The notes: a model not told the origin generated them from the sequence alone. DNA of 64,000 bases from Embleya scabrispora (GCF_002024165.1 NZ_MWQN01000001.1:992001-1056000), one strand, 5' to 3'. Counted from the first letter of the stretch, positions 1 through 11,138 are shown. Numbers and translations are program-made.

Positions 1-1239
<1,239 letters not shown>

Positions 1240-1460
1240 CGCGGAGTGTCGCCCCCCATGCCGAACGGTCCGATCCCGAACGGCGACGAGTGCGCCGAAC
1301 GATCTCAGGATTCGTCCGGCGCACCCCGCCCGAATACCCCTGTCGATCCCCTACCGACCCCATAGCGGACGGGCTCCGGAACGACCCCTGTCGGGGCATG
1401 CCGAGGGCCGCCGGACATTCGCCTCGGCGGCCCCGGTCACGCTCCCCGATCGGGGTCTTT

Positions 1461-4415
1461 TCAGCCCGCGATCTCCTCCTCCAGCCAGGGCGGCAGGTCC
1501 AGTCGGCGGGCCACCCCGAGCTTGCGGTACACCCGGGTCAGGTGTTGTTCGACGGTGCTGACCGTGATGAACAGCCGGCGGGAGATCTCCCGGTTGGTCT
1601 GGCCCTGGGCGGCCAGCGCGGCGACGCGGCGTTCGGCGTCGCTCAGGCCCGCGCCGGGCTGCTCGTCGGTGCCCGGGGAGCCGCCCGAGGCGGTGGCCGG
1701 CAGCGTGATGCGCGCCGTTTCGCGGTGTTCGGGTCGCCCGGGGCGTTCGACGATCCGGTCCGCCTCGCGGTTCGTGGCGGGTTCGTGGATGGGCGCCGGC
1801 TCGGGTGTCGTGCCGCGCAGGCGCGATATCGCGCCGTCCCGGTCGGGTACGGCGGCCAGCCGGTCGGTGCGCGGCAGGGTGTGCGGCAGCTCGGCCCGGC
1901 ACACCTCGGACAACTGCCGGGCCCGACGGGCCGCCCGTCGGGCCCGGCCGAAGTCGCCCAGTTCGCGGTAGGCGTTGCCGAGTTGGGCGAACACCAGGGA
2001 CAACTCGAAGCGGTCCCCGCAGGCCTGGAGTTCACGAATCGCCTCCCACAACAGCGCCGGGCGGCGGCGCAGTTCGACCACCGACGCCTGCACGCCGAGC
2101 GCGAGCCCGCGGGTGCGGGACGGCTCGTCCGCGAGCCGGTCGAACTGTTCGGCCAACAACTCGCGGGCCGCGTCGTGGTCGCCGAGGTGCACGTGGGCCC
2201 GGGCCGCCTCGACCCGCCAGGGCACCAGGCCGGGCAGGTCGATCCGCCACGCCGTCATCAGCTCGCCGCAGGACAGGAAGTCGTGCAGCGCCGCGTCGGC
2301 GCGGCCGGTGGCCAGGTTGTACCGCCCGCAGGCGTGCAGGTAGTGCAGTCCGGCCGGGGTGTGGAACATCGCGCCGGGCACCGGGAGTTCCAGGAGCCGG
2401 GCGGCCTGGTCCCGGTCGCCGCGCGCGACCGCGGCGACGATCCGGGCGGCCAGCGGAACCCCTACCGCAACTCCCCAGCCCTCGGGGGCGATCCGGGTCA
2501 GCGCGGTCGCGGCGCTCTCCTCCGCGCCGAGCAGGTCGCCCTGGCGCACGGTGATCTCGCCGAGTACCGCCGAGAACAGCGCGTGGGCGATCGGGCTGCG
2601 CCGGCCGGCCGCCCGGTCGATCAGCGCGACGCACCACTCCTGGGCCTCGGCGGCCCGGTCCGCGTACACCAGCGCGGTCAGCGCGGAGGTGAGCGATTCC
2701 ACCGTGGCGTCCTCCAGGCGCGAACCGCGCAGGATGCGCTCGGCCCGGTCGCAGACCCGGTCGGCGTCGAGCCGGCCGGCCAGGACGTCGGTGAGCAGGT
2801 CCAATCCCTCGATCCGGCCGATGGTCGCGGGCAGCGGGGACACCTCGGCCCCGTATTCGGGCAGGTCCGCGTCGACGGCCGGGTACCAGTACTTGAGCCA
2901 GACCCGGGCGGCCCGGGTCTCGGCGGCGGTGAGCCAGTCGGCCGACTCGCCGGGCGCGCACGACTGCCGGCTCGCCTCGATCACGATCCTGGCCTCCTCG
3001 AGCCGGCCGTACCAGGCGAGGTAGCGCACGCACACCAGCGCGTCCCGGCCGCTGAGCCGGCCGTCGCGCACGGCGGCGGCCAGCCACGGCACGTGTCGCG
3101 CGGCGGCGGCCGGGTTGACCAGCCATTCCAGTCCGATCAGGAAGGCTTTGATCGAGACCCGGGTGCACTCGTCCGGGGCGATGCGTTCGGCCAGCTTGAG
3201 GTAGTCGACGGCGAGGCGCAGATCGCCCTCGGCGACCACCGCCTCGGCGGCTTCGCGCAGCGTGCGCACCGCCCAGGGCGCACGGAACTCTCCGGCGCCC
3301 GCGAGGTGTTTGGCCACCGCCTCGGACGGCGCGCCGTCGATGTGGCGCAGCGTGGCGGCGCGGCCGTGTCCGCGTTCGCGTTCCGGCCGGGTCATCGTGT
3401 CCAGCACGGCCGCGCGGGCCCGGTCGTCGCGAAATCGCCCGCAGGCGACGAGTCCGGCGTCGTTGAGGGTGCGTGCCGCGCGGGTGGCGGTGGCGGGTTC
3501 GAGGTCGACCAGTTCGGCCAGGCCCTCACTCGTGCCCGACTCGCCGAGCAGGGCCAGCCCGCGCGCGACCTCCACGGTGGCCGGGTCCAGGCGGTACAGG
3601 CAGCCGACCAGGGCTCGGCAGTAGGCGTCGGCCGCGGTCGCCCGAAGCGGGCGCCGGGCGCTGTCGGTGCGGTGTCCCGCGCCCATGTCCTCCAGTAAGG
3701 CCCGGATCAACAGCGGGTTGCCGCCGGTGAGTTCGAGTACATCGGCGGTGAGCCGGGCGGCGGCGCCCGCCCCGACGGCGGGTTCGAGCAGTTCGCCGAC
3801 CGAGGCGCGGCCGAGCAGGCCGAGTCGGATCCGCCGGTGGTGCGGCTGGCGTTCGACGTCGGCGGAGAAGGCGGCGAACGCCGCCGAGGGGGCTGCGGCG
3901 TATTCGCGTTCGCCGAGCAGGACGAGCACCCGTGCGGTGCGGACGCGCCGGATCAGGTGGGCCAGGAACTGCAACGACACGGGGTCGGCGTGCTGGATGT
4001 CGTCCACGACCACCACGACCGGCCGTGACTCGGCCAACGTCAGCACCACCGCCGACAGTTCGTGAACGGCGCGGACCGTGGTCGCGTCCAACGCGTCGGT
4101 GCCGGCGAAGGCGGCGGTATGGGCGCCGTCGTCGAGGAGCCGGTCGATCCGGGTCTGATCCTCGTCGGCGAGCGGGGCCGACTGGAGCAGCTGGCGCACC
4201 ACCCCGAGCGGGAAGTCCTGCTCCATCGGGGTGCCGATGGCACGCAGGAACAGCGCCTCGTCGGCGGAGGGCCGCTCGGCGAAGGTGTGCAGGAGCGCGG
4301 TCTTGCCGACCGCCACGGGCCCGCAGACGGTGATCGCGCCGCCGACCCCGGTCGCGCAGCGGGCCCGGGCGTTATCCAGTCGGCTGAGTTCCTCGGTTCG
4401 CCCCACGAAAAACAC
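1461..4415 (-). CDS. LAL-family (LuxR, large ATP-binding) transcriptional activator with a TTA codon
   Basis: A 984-residue protein, typical in length for LAL regulators of the PikD/MalT class. The N-terminal AAA/NACHT-like ATPase has Walker A GPVAVGKT at residues 32-39 and Walker B VVVVVDDIQHAD near residue 130. A long helical repeat-like middle follows, then a C-terminal LuxR helix-turn-helix at about 915-975 (LSDAERRVAALAAQG, then TNREISRRLFITVSTVEQHL). The start is GTG at 4415, with a GGGGGAG ribosome-binding site a few bases upstream. The gene lies upstream of and codirectional with the PKS gene, so it is probably its pathway-specific activator. Codon 240 is TTA (bases 3696-3698 read in reverse), which in streptomycetes makes translation depend on the bldA leucyl-tRNA. 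A CCCCGATCGGGG palindrome lies just past the stop (1444-1455). Confidence 0.93.
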   Translation of the reverse strand: MFFVGRTEELSRLDNARARCATGVGGAITVCGPVAVGKTALLHTFAERPSADEALFLRAIGTPMEQDFPLGVVRQLLQSAPLADEDQTRIDRLLDDGAHTAAFAGTDALDATTVRAVHELSAVVLTLAESRPVVVVVDDIQHADPVSLQFLAHLIRRVRTARVLVLLGEREYAAAPSAAFAAFSADVERQPHHRRIRLGLLGRASVGELLEPAVGAGAAARLTADVLELTGGNPLLIRALLEDMGAGHRTDSARRPLRATAADAYCRALVGCLYRLDPATVEVARGLALLGESGTSEGLAELVDLEPATATRAARTLNDAGLVACGRFRDDRARAAVLDTMTRPERERGHGRAATLRHIDGAPSEAVAKHLAGAGEFRAPWAVRTLREAAEAVVAEGDLRLAVDYLKLAERIAPDECTRVSIKAFLIGLEWLVNPAAAARHVPWLAAAVRDGRLSGRDALVCVRYLAWYGRLEEARIVIEASRQSCAPGESADWLTAAETRAARVWLKYWYPAVDADLPEYGAEVSPLPATIGRIEGLDLLTDVLAGRLDADRVCDRAERILRGSRLEDATVESLTSALTALVYADRAAEAQEWCVALIDRAAGRRSPIAHALFSAVLGEITVRQGDLLGAEESAATALTRIAPEGWGVAVGVPLAARIVAAVARGDRDQAARLLELPVPGAMFHTPAGLHYLHACGRYNLATGRADAALHDFLSCGELMTAWRIDLPGLVPWRVEAARAHVHLGDHDAARELLAEQFDRLADEPSRTRGLALGVQASVVELRRRPALLWEAIRELQACGDRFELSLVFAQLGNAYRELGDFGRARRAARRARQLSEVCRAELPHTLPRTDRLAAVPDRDGAISRLRGTTPEPAPIHEPATNREADRIVERPGRPEHRETARITLPATASGGSPGTDEQPGAGLSDAERRVAALAAQGQTNREISRRLFITVSTVEQHLTRVYRKLGVARRLDLPPWLEEEIAG

Positions 4416-5066
4416 GTGCCACTCCCCCGGCGGAAATCCAAGTGTTTCCGCTTGTTGAATTAGCTATTGCCGTTGATTAACATTTGCGCACGCCGATGAC
4501 ACATCGGGGCCGCGGCGCCGCGGAATATCTCGGTTCGACGGCTCGTCGGCGCACGACGGCCGAAACACGCGTTATCGGGCCCGATCCGCGGGGGCCGCCG
4601 GGCCTGCCGACGCGCCGAGGCGGCCTCGGACGTCGGGGTGGGATCGATCCGACCCCGGTCGAATCACGGAGGATTCAGCGACACAGCCCGCTGGACATGC
4701 GGGCGAGGTCCACGTCGAGGCGGGACACCAGCGCGAGGCGCCAGGCGCTCGCTCCACGGGTCCCCTGCACGGCCGTCTCCGAAAAAAGAAGTGGAAGAGT
4801 CCCGAATCGGTGATTCGGACTTTCGCTCCATAGCTGACCGGCAGTCTAGAAATCCGCTCGCGTCGCGTCAACACGAAGGTCTCGCGAAAGAAAGGCGACA
4901 TGCGGACGCGAGGATCGTCCCCGTCCGCACGCGCAAGGGTCGGTAGGGGTCCGCTAGGGGTGCTGGGCGTCCCGACGGCGCGGCTAGTTTCCTCAAGGGC
5001 CGGAGCCGGTGTTCGCCCCGCTCTGCGCCGCTTCGCGACATCCCCGACTCTCGACAGGACTCGACC
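4416..5066. other. 651-bp divergent intergenic region between the LAL gene and the ABC importer
   Basis: No convincing gene was found; the short ORFs here lack actinomycete codon bias. The region is locally AT-rich next to the LAL start (4440-4490) and around 4790-4860, as expected for two divergent promoters. It contains the inverted repeat at 4798-4821, listed separately. I could not assign -35/-10 boxes with confidence. Confidence 0.6.
4798..4821. repeat. Inverted repeat in the LAL/ABC intergenic region
   Basis: The arms CCGAATC (4802-4808) and GATTCGG (4812-4818) are perfect complements around a GGT loop. They extend outward as AGT/ACT with one bulged C at 4801. The repeat could be an operator for a regulator of either divergent gene or an RNA hairpin in the importer leader. 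The TTTC that follows is too short for a typical terminator. Confidence 0.5.
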
Positions 5067-6730
5067 ATGCGCGTCATCCGACCACGCCTACCCAGAATCG
5101 TCGGTGCGGCGCTCGCCGCCGCGTTCGTCCTGTCGGCCTGTTCCGCCACCGCGAAGACGGGCCCGAACGCGGCGGAGCCCGCGGCGGGGCCGCCGGTCAA
5201 GGGCGGTTCGGTGACGGTGGCGATCAACACCGAGCCCACCTGCTTCGACATCCACGTGAGCCCCCAGGACATCACCGCGTCCATCCAGCGCAACGTGTTC
5301 GACTCGCTGGTCGCCGAGGACGATCAGGGCAACTTCCAGCCCTGGTTGGCAACTTCCTGGGAAGTCGCGCCGGACCTGACCGGCTACACGTTCAAGCTGC
5401 GCACCGACGTGAAGTTCACCGACGGCACCCCGTTCGACGCGAACGCGGTCAAGGTCAACTTCGACCGGATCGCGGCCAAGACCACCAAGTCGCAATACGC
5501 GGCGAGCCTGCTCGGCCCCTACGCCGGCACCGAGGTGCTCGACCCGGCGACGGTGAAGGTCTCCTTCACCAAGCCGTTCGCCCCCTTCCTCCAGGCCGCG
5601 AGCACCGCCTACCTGGGCTTCTACTCGCCGCAGACACTCGCCGCCAACGGCGACAAGCTCTGCGCGGGCGGCCCGCACCTGGTGGGCACCGGCCCGTTCC
5701 GCTTCGCCGCGCACACCAAGGGCCAGAGTCTGACGCTGGAGAACAACCCGGCGTACAACTGGGCACCTGCCGGCGCCAAGCACCAGGGCGCCGCCTACCT
5801 GGACAAGCTGACCTTCCGGTTCCTGACCGAGGACTCGGTCCGGGTCGGTGCGTTCGCCGGCGGCCAGGTCGACATCGCCGGATCGATCCCACCGGTCAAC
5901 GTCAAGGGTCTGGAGGGGCGTTCGGACGTACGCATCCTGCGCCACGACTTCGCGGGCGCGGTCTACAGTCTGTTCCTGAACACCACCCGGGCGCCCTTCG
6001 ACGACGAACGGGTACGGCGGGCCGTACAACGCGCGATCAACATCGGGCCGAACGTGCAATCCATCTACTTCGACCAATACCGGCGCGCCTGGGGCCCGTT
6101 GGGGCCGGCCACCCCGGCTACGACAAGGCGCTGGAGAACACCTGGCCGTACGACCCCGCGCTGGCCGGCCGGTTGCTGGACGAGGCCGGGTGGACGGGCC
6201 GTGACGGCGACGGATACCGGACCCGCGACGGCAAACGGTTGAGCGTGCAGTGGCCCAGCGCGCCCGCCGCGGTGCGCGAACAGCGCGACATCCTGGCCCA
6301 GGCCGTGCAGTCGGACCTGAAGAAGATCGGCGTCGAGGTGCAGCGGCCGGCCCTGGACCTGGGCGCGTTCACCACGAACGCCTACGCGGGCAAGTACGAC
6401 GTGCTGGACATGAGCTGGGCCCGCTTCGAGCCGGACGTGTTGCGGCTGTACTTCAACTCGGCGAACCTGCCCAGCACCGGTGGGCAAAACGCCGCCTGGC
6501 TGAGCAATCCGCAGATCGACCAGTGGACCGACGCGGCGGCGGCGACCCTGGACCGGCCCACCCGCGACCGGCTGTACGCGCAGACCCAGGGCTGGGTGAT
6601 CGAACACGCGGCGGTGGTCCCGCTCTACGCGGCCACCACGATCTTCGCCACCGGCAAGCACGTCAACGGACTGCGCCTGGACCCGAACGCCTGGCCGCTG
6701 TTCCACGACGTGTGGAGCGCGCGGCGATGA
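5067..6730 (+). pseudogene. Family 5 ABC transporter substrate-binding lipoprotein, apparent frameshift near 6117
   Basis: This is a peptide/nickel-type (DppA/NikA, SBP_bac_5) binding protein. The start is ATG at 5067 and the lipoprotein signal ends in LSAC with the lipidated Cys at residue 25. The first frame is good family sequence to about residue 350 (ending WGPLGPATP near 6117). It then turns to low-quality sequence and stops at 6242. The remainder (GYDKALENTWPYDP onward to the stop at 6730) continues in the next frame. One G inserted in ACCCCGGCTACG (6111-6122) restores an unbroken ~555-residue protein of normal family length. A true 1-nt deletion (dead gene) or a sequencing error both fit. 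The downstream ATGA overlap with an intact permease gene, and an intact operon, favour error or a very recent mutation. Confidence 0.85.
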
Positions 6731-7758
6731 GTCACGCACCGACGATGGCGGACGCGTCGGCCCCGGTCGACGCGTCCGCCCCGGCCGAGGCCGTGTCGTC
6801 CGCCGATCCGCCGGGCCCGCCTCGCCCACTGCGGCTGCTGCGCGCGATCGGCGCACGCCTGGTGGCCGTCGCCTCCGTGCTGCTCGGCGCGGCGACGCTC
6901 GCCTTCGTCGGGCTCAAGCTGCTCCCGGGCGATCCGGTGGCCACGCTCCTGGGCCCGCAGACCACCGCGTCGCCCGCCGTACGGGCGCAGATCCGCGCCG
7001 ACTACGGCTTCGACGAGCCGGTCTTTCGGCAATACCTGCACTATCTGAACGAGTTGCTGCACGGCCGACTCGGCGAGTCCTATCAGCTCCAGCAGCCCGT
7101 CTCCGCGCTGATCGGCGAGCAGTTCCAACCGACCCTCGAACTGGCCTCGGCGGCACTGGCGTTGGCGGTGGTGATCGCCGTGGTCTCGGCGATCGCCACC
7201 GCCGGGCGCCGGTCCGGGCTGCGTTCGGCGTTGGGCGCGTGGGAGTTGGTCGCGGTCTCCACGCCGTCGTTCTGGCTGGGGATCGTGTTGCTCACCGTGT
7301 TCTCGTTCCGGCTCCAGTGGTTCCCGGTGGCCGGCACCGAGGGCGTACAGACCCTGGTCTTGCCGGCCGTGACGCTCGCGCTGCCGATCGCGGGGGTGCT
7401 GGCCCAGGTGTTGCGCGAGGGCTTGGAGACGGCGCTGGCCGAGCCGTTCGTGGTCACCGCACGAGCGCGCGGGCTGAGCCGGATCGCGGTACGCGCGCGG
7501 CACGCGTTCCGGCACGCGGCGATTCCGCTGCTCACCCTGTCGGGCTGGCTGACCGGCACCCTGCTCGGCGGCACCGTACTGGTCGAGAAGGTCTTCGCCC
7601 GACCCGGGATCGGCGCGCTGACCCTGCAATCGGTGAACACCAAGGACATGCCGGTGGTGATGGGCGTCGTCCTGCTCGCCGCCCTGGTCTTCGTGGTGAT
7701 CTCGCAGGTCACCGACCTGCTCTACCTCGTCATCGATCCACGGCTGCGGAAGGGGTGA
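6727..7758 (+). CDS. ABC transporter permease, DppB/OppB type
   Basis: A 343-residue inner-membrane permease of a peptide/nickel importer. An Ala/Pro-rich cytoplasmic leader of ~40 residues precedes the first membrane helix (RLVAVASVLLGAATLAFVGL). About six helices follow. The cytoplasmic ABC-interaction loop is visible around FVVTARARGLSRIAVRARHAFRHA. The ATG overlaps the stop of the binding-protein gene by 4 nt (ATGA), which argues for translational coupling. It should form the heteromeric channel with the next gene. The substrate cannot be told from sequence. Confidence 0.93.
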   Translation: MSHAPTMADASAPVDASAPAEAVSSADPPGPPRPLRLLRAIGARLVAVASVLLGAATLAFVGLKLLPGDPVATLLGPQTTASPAVRAQIRADYGFDEPVFRQYLHYLNELLHGRLGESYQLQQPVSALIGEQFQPTLELASAALALAVVIAVVSAIATAGRRSGLRSALGAWELVAVSTPSFWLGIVLLTVFSFRLQWFPVAGTEGVQTLVLPAVTLALPIAGVLAQVLREGLETALAEPFVVTARARGLSRIAVRARHAFRHAAIPLLTLSGWLTGTLLGGTVLVEKVFARPGIGALTLQSVNTKDMPVVMGVVLLAALVFVVISQVTDLLYLVIDPRLRKG

Positions 7759-7762
7759 CCCG

Positions 7763-8623
7763 ATGGCCCAGGCAACGATCGAGAGTGTCCGGCCGGTACG
7801 GATCCGGCGGCGCGGCCGAATCGGCCCCGGCGTGGCGTGCGCACTCGCCGTCCTCGCGCTGTTCGCGCTGATCGGCCTCGCGCCCGGGTTGTTCACCGAC
7901 ACCTCGCCGATCGAGACCGACCCGCTCGCCGCACTGCAAGGGCCCGGCGCCGAGCACTGGTTCGGTACCGACCAACTCGGTCGGGACGTATTCGCCCGGG
8001 TGCTGCACGGCGCCCGCCCCTCGCTGCTGCTCGGCCTGGGCGCCACCGTGTTCGCGCTGATCGGCGGTACGTTGTGGGGTCTGGCGTCGGCCCTGGGCGG
8101 ACGGGTCGCCGATCAGGTGGGCATGCGGCTGGCCGACATCATGCTCTCGCTGCCGGAGTTGTTGCTCGCGCTGTTCGTGGTCACGCTGCTCGGGCGCGGC
8201 ACGGTCGATGTGATGATCGCCGTGGCGGTGGCGGCGATGCCCGGTTACGCGCGGCTGGTTCGTGCGGAAGCGCTGGTGGTGCGCCGTTCGGGCTATGTGG
8301 AGGCGGCGGCCGGCCTCGGCCTGCGCCGCGGGGTGCTGATCGTTCGGCACGTGTTGCCGAACGCGATCGGGCCGCTCCTGGTGCTCGGCACGGTCGGCTT
8401 CGGCACCTCGCTGATCTACGCGTCCGGGCTCAGCTTCCTGGGCCTGGGCGCCCAGCCGCCGTCCCCCGAGTGGGGCGCGATGCTCTCCGAGGGACGCGGC
8501 TTCCTGGAGACCGCGTGGTGGATCGGGGTGTTCCCCGGCGCCGCGGTGACCTGCGCGGTGATCGCGGTGAACGTGGCCGGCCGACACGCCCGTGCCCGCT
8601 TCGCCGGAGGGACTGCCCGATGA
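7763..8623 (+). CDS. ABC transporter permease, DppC/OppC type
   Basis: A 286-residue partner permease. It has an N-terminal helix (residues ~22-42), the conserved DPLAALQGPGAEHWFGTDQLGRDVFARV region typical of DppC/NikC periplasmic segments (seen in two blocks), then five further helices. The EAA loop is EAAAGLGLRRGVLIVRHVLPN. The start at 7763 lies 4 bp after the stop of the DppB-type gene. The 3' end overlaps the ATPase start by ATGA. It belongs to the same operon and importer. Confidence 0.93.
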   Translation: MAQATIESVRPVRIRRRGRIGPGVACALAVLALFALIGLAPGLFTDTSPIETDPLAALQGPGAEHWFGTDQLGRDVFARVLHGARPSLLLGLGATVFALIGGTLWGLASALGGRVADQVGMRLADIMLSLPELLLALFVVTLLGRGTVDVMIAVAVAAMPGYARLVRAEALVVRRSGYVEAAAGLGLRRGVLIVRHVLPNAIGPLLVLGTVGFGTSLIYASGLSFLGLGAQPPSPEWGAMLSEGRGFLETAWWIGVFPGAAVTCAVIAVNVAGRHARARFAGGTAR

Positions 8624-10365
8624 GCACCGACCTCGCCCCCGCCCCTGCCGCGCCCCTGCTGGTCGTGGACGGGCTCGACGTCGCCTTCCGCGGCCGCGAA
8701 CCGGTGGTGCGGGACGTGTCGTTCACCCTCGACCGGGGCGAATGCCTGGCCGTGGTGGGCGAATCCGGCTCCGGCAAGAGTGTCACCGCCCGCACCCTGG
8801 TCGGACTCACCGGCGACGGCGCCCGGGTGACGGCCCGTCGGCTGGCCTTCGACGGCACCGACCTGACCGCGCTGTCCGAGAAGCGGTGGCGCACGCTGCG
8901 CGGGCGGCGGATCGGTCTGGTGCTCCAGGACGCGCTGGTCTCGCTCGATCCGCTGCGCACCGTCGGCGCCGAGGTCGCCGAGGCACTGCGGACGCACGCG
9001 GTGTTGCCGCGCGGACGGGTCGGCGCCCGGGTGCTGGACCTGCTCACCGACGTCGGCATCCCAAATCCGGCCCGGCGGGCCCGGCAGTATCCGCACCAAC
9101 TCTCCGGCGGCCTGCGCCAGCGTGCGCTGATCGCCTCGGCGCTGGCCGCCGGGCCGGAACTGCTGCTCGCCGACGAGCCGACCACCGCGCTCGACGTGAC
9201 CGTGCAGGCCCAGGTCCTCACGCTCCTCGGCCGGCTTCGGGACGAGGGCACGTCGGTGCTGATGATCAGCCACGACCTGGCGGCGGTGGCCCGGCTGGCC
9301 GACCGGGTCGCGGTGATGTACGCGGGTCGCATCGTCGAACACGGGCCCACCGAGCGAGTCCTGGCCGAGCCGGAGCACTCCTACACACGGGCGTTGCTCG
9401 CGGCGGTGCCGACCGGGCGGGCCAAGGGCACCCGGTTGTCGGCGCCGGTCGGCGCGACCCGGACGGCGACTCCGCCCGCGCCCCCGGTCGGCGATGTCCT
9501 GCTCGACGTGGCCGGCATCGGCAAGAGTTTCCGCGGCCCGGACGGGACCCGGCAGCACGCGGTCCGGGACGTGTCGTTCACCGTACGCTCCGGCGAAACC
9601 CTCGGGGTGGTCGGCGAATCCGGCTCCGGCAAGACCACGGCCGCGCGGATCGTGCTCGGCTGGGAGCGACCCGACACGGGAGCCGTGCGCTTCCGGGACG
9701 CCCCGTGGAGCACGCTTCCGGAGTCCGCCCGGCGGGCCTCGCGCGGCCGAATCCAGGCGGTGCAGCAGGATCCGCTCGGCTCGTTCGACCCCCGCTACCC
9801 GGTGGCCCGCATCCTCGGCGAAGCGGTCGCCGCGGCCGGCCTTCCGGGCGGCCGACTGCGCCCCACCCGCGCCGCGCATCGGGCTCGGGTGGGCGAACTG
9901 CTAGATCTGGTGGGCCTGTCCGAGGATCTGCTCGATCGCCGGCCGCGCGACATGTCCGGTGGCCAGCGGCAACGGGTGGCGATCGCCCGGGCGTTGGCCC
10001 CCTCGCCCGAGTTGATCGTCTGCGACGAGCCGGTCTCCGCGCTGGATGTGTCCATCCAGGCGCAGATCCTCGACCTGCTCGCCGATCTGCGGGCCGAACT
10101 GGGCCTGGCGCTGCTGTTCATCTCGCACGACCTGGGCGTGATCCGGCACGTCAGCGATCGCATCCTGGTGATGAAGGACGGCCGGGTGGTGGAGAGCGGG
10201 GACGCCGAGCGGGTGTTCACCCGGCCCGAGGCGCCCTACACCCGGGAGTTGCTGGCGGCGATCCCGCGTCCCCCGGCATCGGCCGACGGCGCGGAACGGA
10301 CCACCGGTCCGGAGCCGGTAGAACATCCGGCCGGGCGGGTGCTCAGCGGCGGGGCGGTGCCGTGA
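8620..10365 (+). CDS. Fused dual ABC ATPase (DppD-DppF type) of the peptide/nickel importer
   Basis: A 581-residue protein carrying two complete nucleotide-binding domains in one chain. NBD1 has Walker A GESGSGKS (residues 47-54), signature LSGGLRQR and Walker B LLLADEPTTALD. NBD2 has Walker A GESGSGKT (from residue 332), signature MSGGQRQR and Walker B IVCDEPVSALD. Both halves end in the oligopeptide-transporter tails typical of the family. The gene starts at ATG 8620, overlapping the preceding permease by 4 nt. Such fusions are common in actinobacteria. The last 23 bp overlap the convergent TetR gene. It powers import by the two permeases upstream. Confidence 0.95.
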   Translation: MSTDLAPAPAAPLLVVDGLDVAFRGREPVVRDVSFTLDRGECLAVVGESGSGKSVTARTLVGLTGDGARVTARRLAFDGTDLTALSEKRWRTLRGRRIGLVLQDALVSLDPLRTVGAEVAEALRTHAVLPRGRVGARVLDLLTDVGIPNPARRARQYPHQLSGGLRQRALIASALAAGPELLLADEPTTALDVTVQAQVLTLLGRLRDEGTSVLMISHDLAAVARLADRVAVMYAGRIVEHGPTERVLAEPEHSYTRALLAAVPTGRAKGTRLSAPVGATRTATPPAPPVGDVLLDVAGIGKSFRGPDGTRQHAVRDVSFTVRSGETLGVVGESGSGKTTAARIVLGWERPDTGAVRFRDAPWSTLPESARRASRGRIQAVQQDPLGSFDPRYPVARILGEAVAAAGLPGGRLRPTRAAHRARVGELLDLVGLSEDLLDRRPRDMSGGQRQRVAIARALAPSPELIVCDEPVSALDVSIQAQILDLLADLRAELGLALLFISHDLGVIRHVSDRILVMKDGRVVESGDAERVFTRPEAPYTRELLAAIPRPPASADGAERTTGPEPVEHPAGRVLSGGAVP

Positions 10366-11095
10366 CCGGGCCGGACGCGCGGGTGTCCTCCCCGGCGACG
10401 GACGCGGGTGTGCCGGCGGGCTCCGCGCGCGGGGTGAACGCGCGCAGGAACGTGGTCACTCCGGCGGTCACCGCGCGATGCAGGGCCGCGTCGTCCACGG
10501 GCCGGGTGCCGAGCGCGGTGAGCGTGGGCAGGTCGCCGGAGATCAGCGCGAGGAACTGGTTCGCGGCGGTGACCGGGTCGTCGATGTCCAGGTGTCCGCC
10601 GTGCGCGAGCCGAGCCAGTCGGCCTGCCAGGGCCTCGACGATCCGGACCGTGCCGCCCTCGCGGATCGTGTCGTACAGGTCCGGGAAACGGGCCGCCTCG
10701 GCGTACACCAGGCGCTGTAGCGCCCAGCCCTTCTCGCCGGCCTGGCACTGCACCACGCGGTGCGCGATCGCGGTCAGGCGCGGATGCAGTTCCTCGGCGT
10801 CGGTCGGGAACGCCTCCAGGGCGGCCAGGATCCGGCCGCTGGATTCGATCGCGGCCTCGACCACGACGGTGCGGAAGAGGTTGTCCTTGCCGCCGAGGTG
10901 GTTGTAGATGGTCGGCTTGGACACGCCCGCCTCGGCGGCGATCGCGTCGATCCCGGCGAGTGTGTAGCCCTCGCGCGTGAACACCGCCTCGGCGGCGGCC
11001 AGGATCGCCCGTCGCTTGTCGATCCGGCCGCGGGTGGCGGCGGGCCCGGGGGCGGCGGGCGGCGGGGTCGTCGACCGTTTCGTTTCCTCGACCAT
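10343..11095 (-). CDS. TetR-family transcriptional repressor, probable regulator of the divergent MFS exporter
   Basis: A 250-residue protein. After a Pro/Thr-rich N-terminal tail there is a TetR DNA-binding domain at residues ~26-75 (ILAAAEAVFTREGYTLAGI, then GVSKPTIYNHLGGKDNLF). A larger ligand-binding domain resembling the AefR/TetR_C C-terminal families follows. The gene is divergent from the DHA2-type MFS gene, with 80 bp between the two starts. That gap holds a 10-bp perfect palindrome suited to be its operator. By family precedent it represses the exporter until an exported compound binds. Its 3' end overlaps the importer ATPase by 23 bp. Confidence 0.92.
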   Translation of the reverse strand: MVEETKRSTTPPPAAPGPAATRGRIDKRRAILAAAEAVFTREGYTLAGIDAIAAEAGVSKPTIYNHLGGKDNLFRTVVVEAAIESSGRILAALEAFPTDAEELHPRLTAIAHRVVQCQAGEKGWALQRLVYAEAARFPDLYDTIREGGTVRIVEALAGRLARLAHGGHLDIDDPVTAANQFLALISGDLPTLTALGTRPVDDAALHRAVTAGVTTFLRAFTPRAEPAGTPASVAGEDTRASGPVTAPPRR

Positions 11096-11128
11096 GTTGC
11101 GACGTTACCAGACGTGCTGTTAATTTTT

Positions 11129-11138
11129 ACTCGCGAGT
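11129..11138. promoter_or_regulatory. Candidate TetR operator between tetR and MFS genes
   Basis: The sequence ACTCGCGAGT is a perfect 10-bp palindrome in the divergent intergenic space, in an AT-rich setting (TAATTTTT to the left, TTTAGTTAACT to the right). A second short palindrome, AGTTAACT, lies at 11141-11148. Position and symmetry fit a TetR dimer site. No experimental support is available. Confidence 0.5.

Noticed and set aside
6100-6130. Programmed ribosomal frameshift in the binding-protein gene
   Set aside because: There is no slippery heptamer or downstream structure known for ABC binding proteins, and a single missing G explains it more simply.
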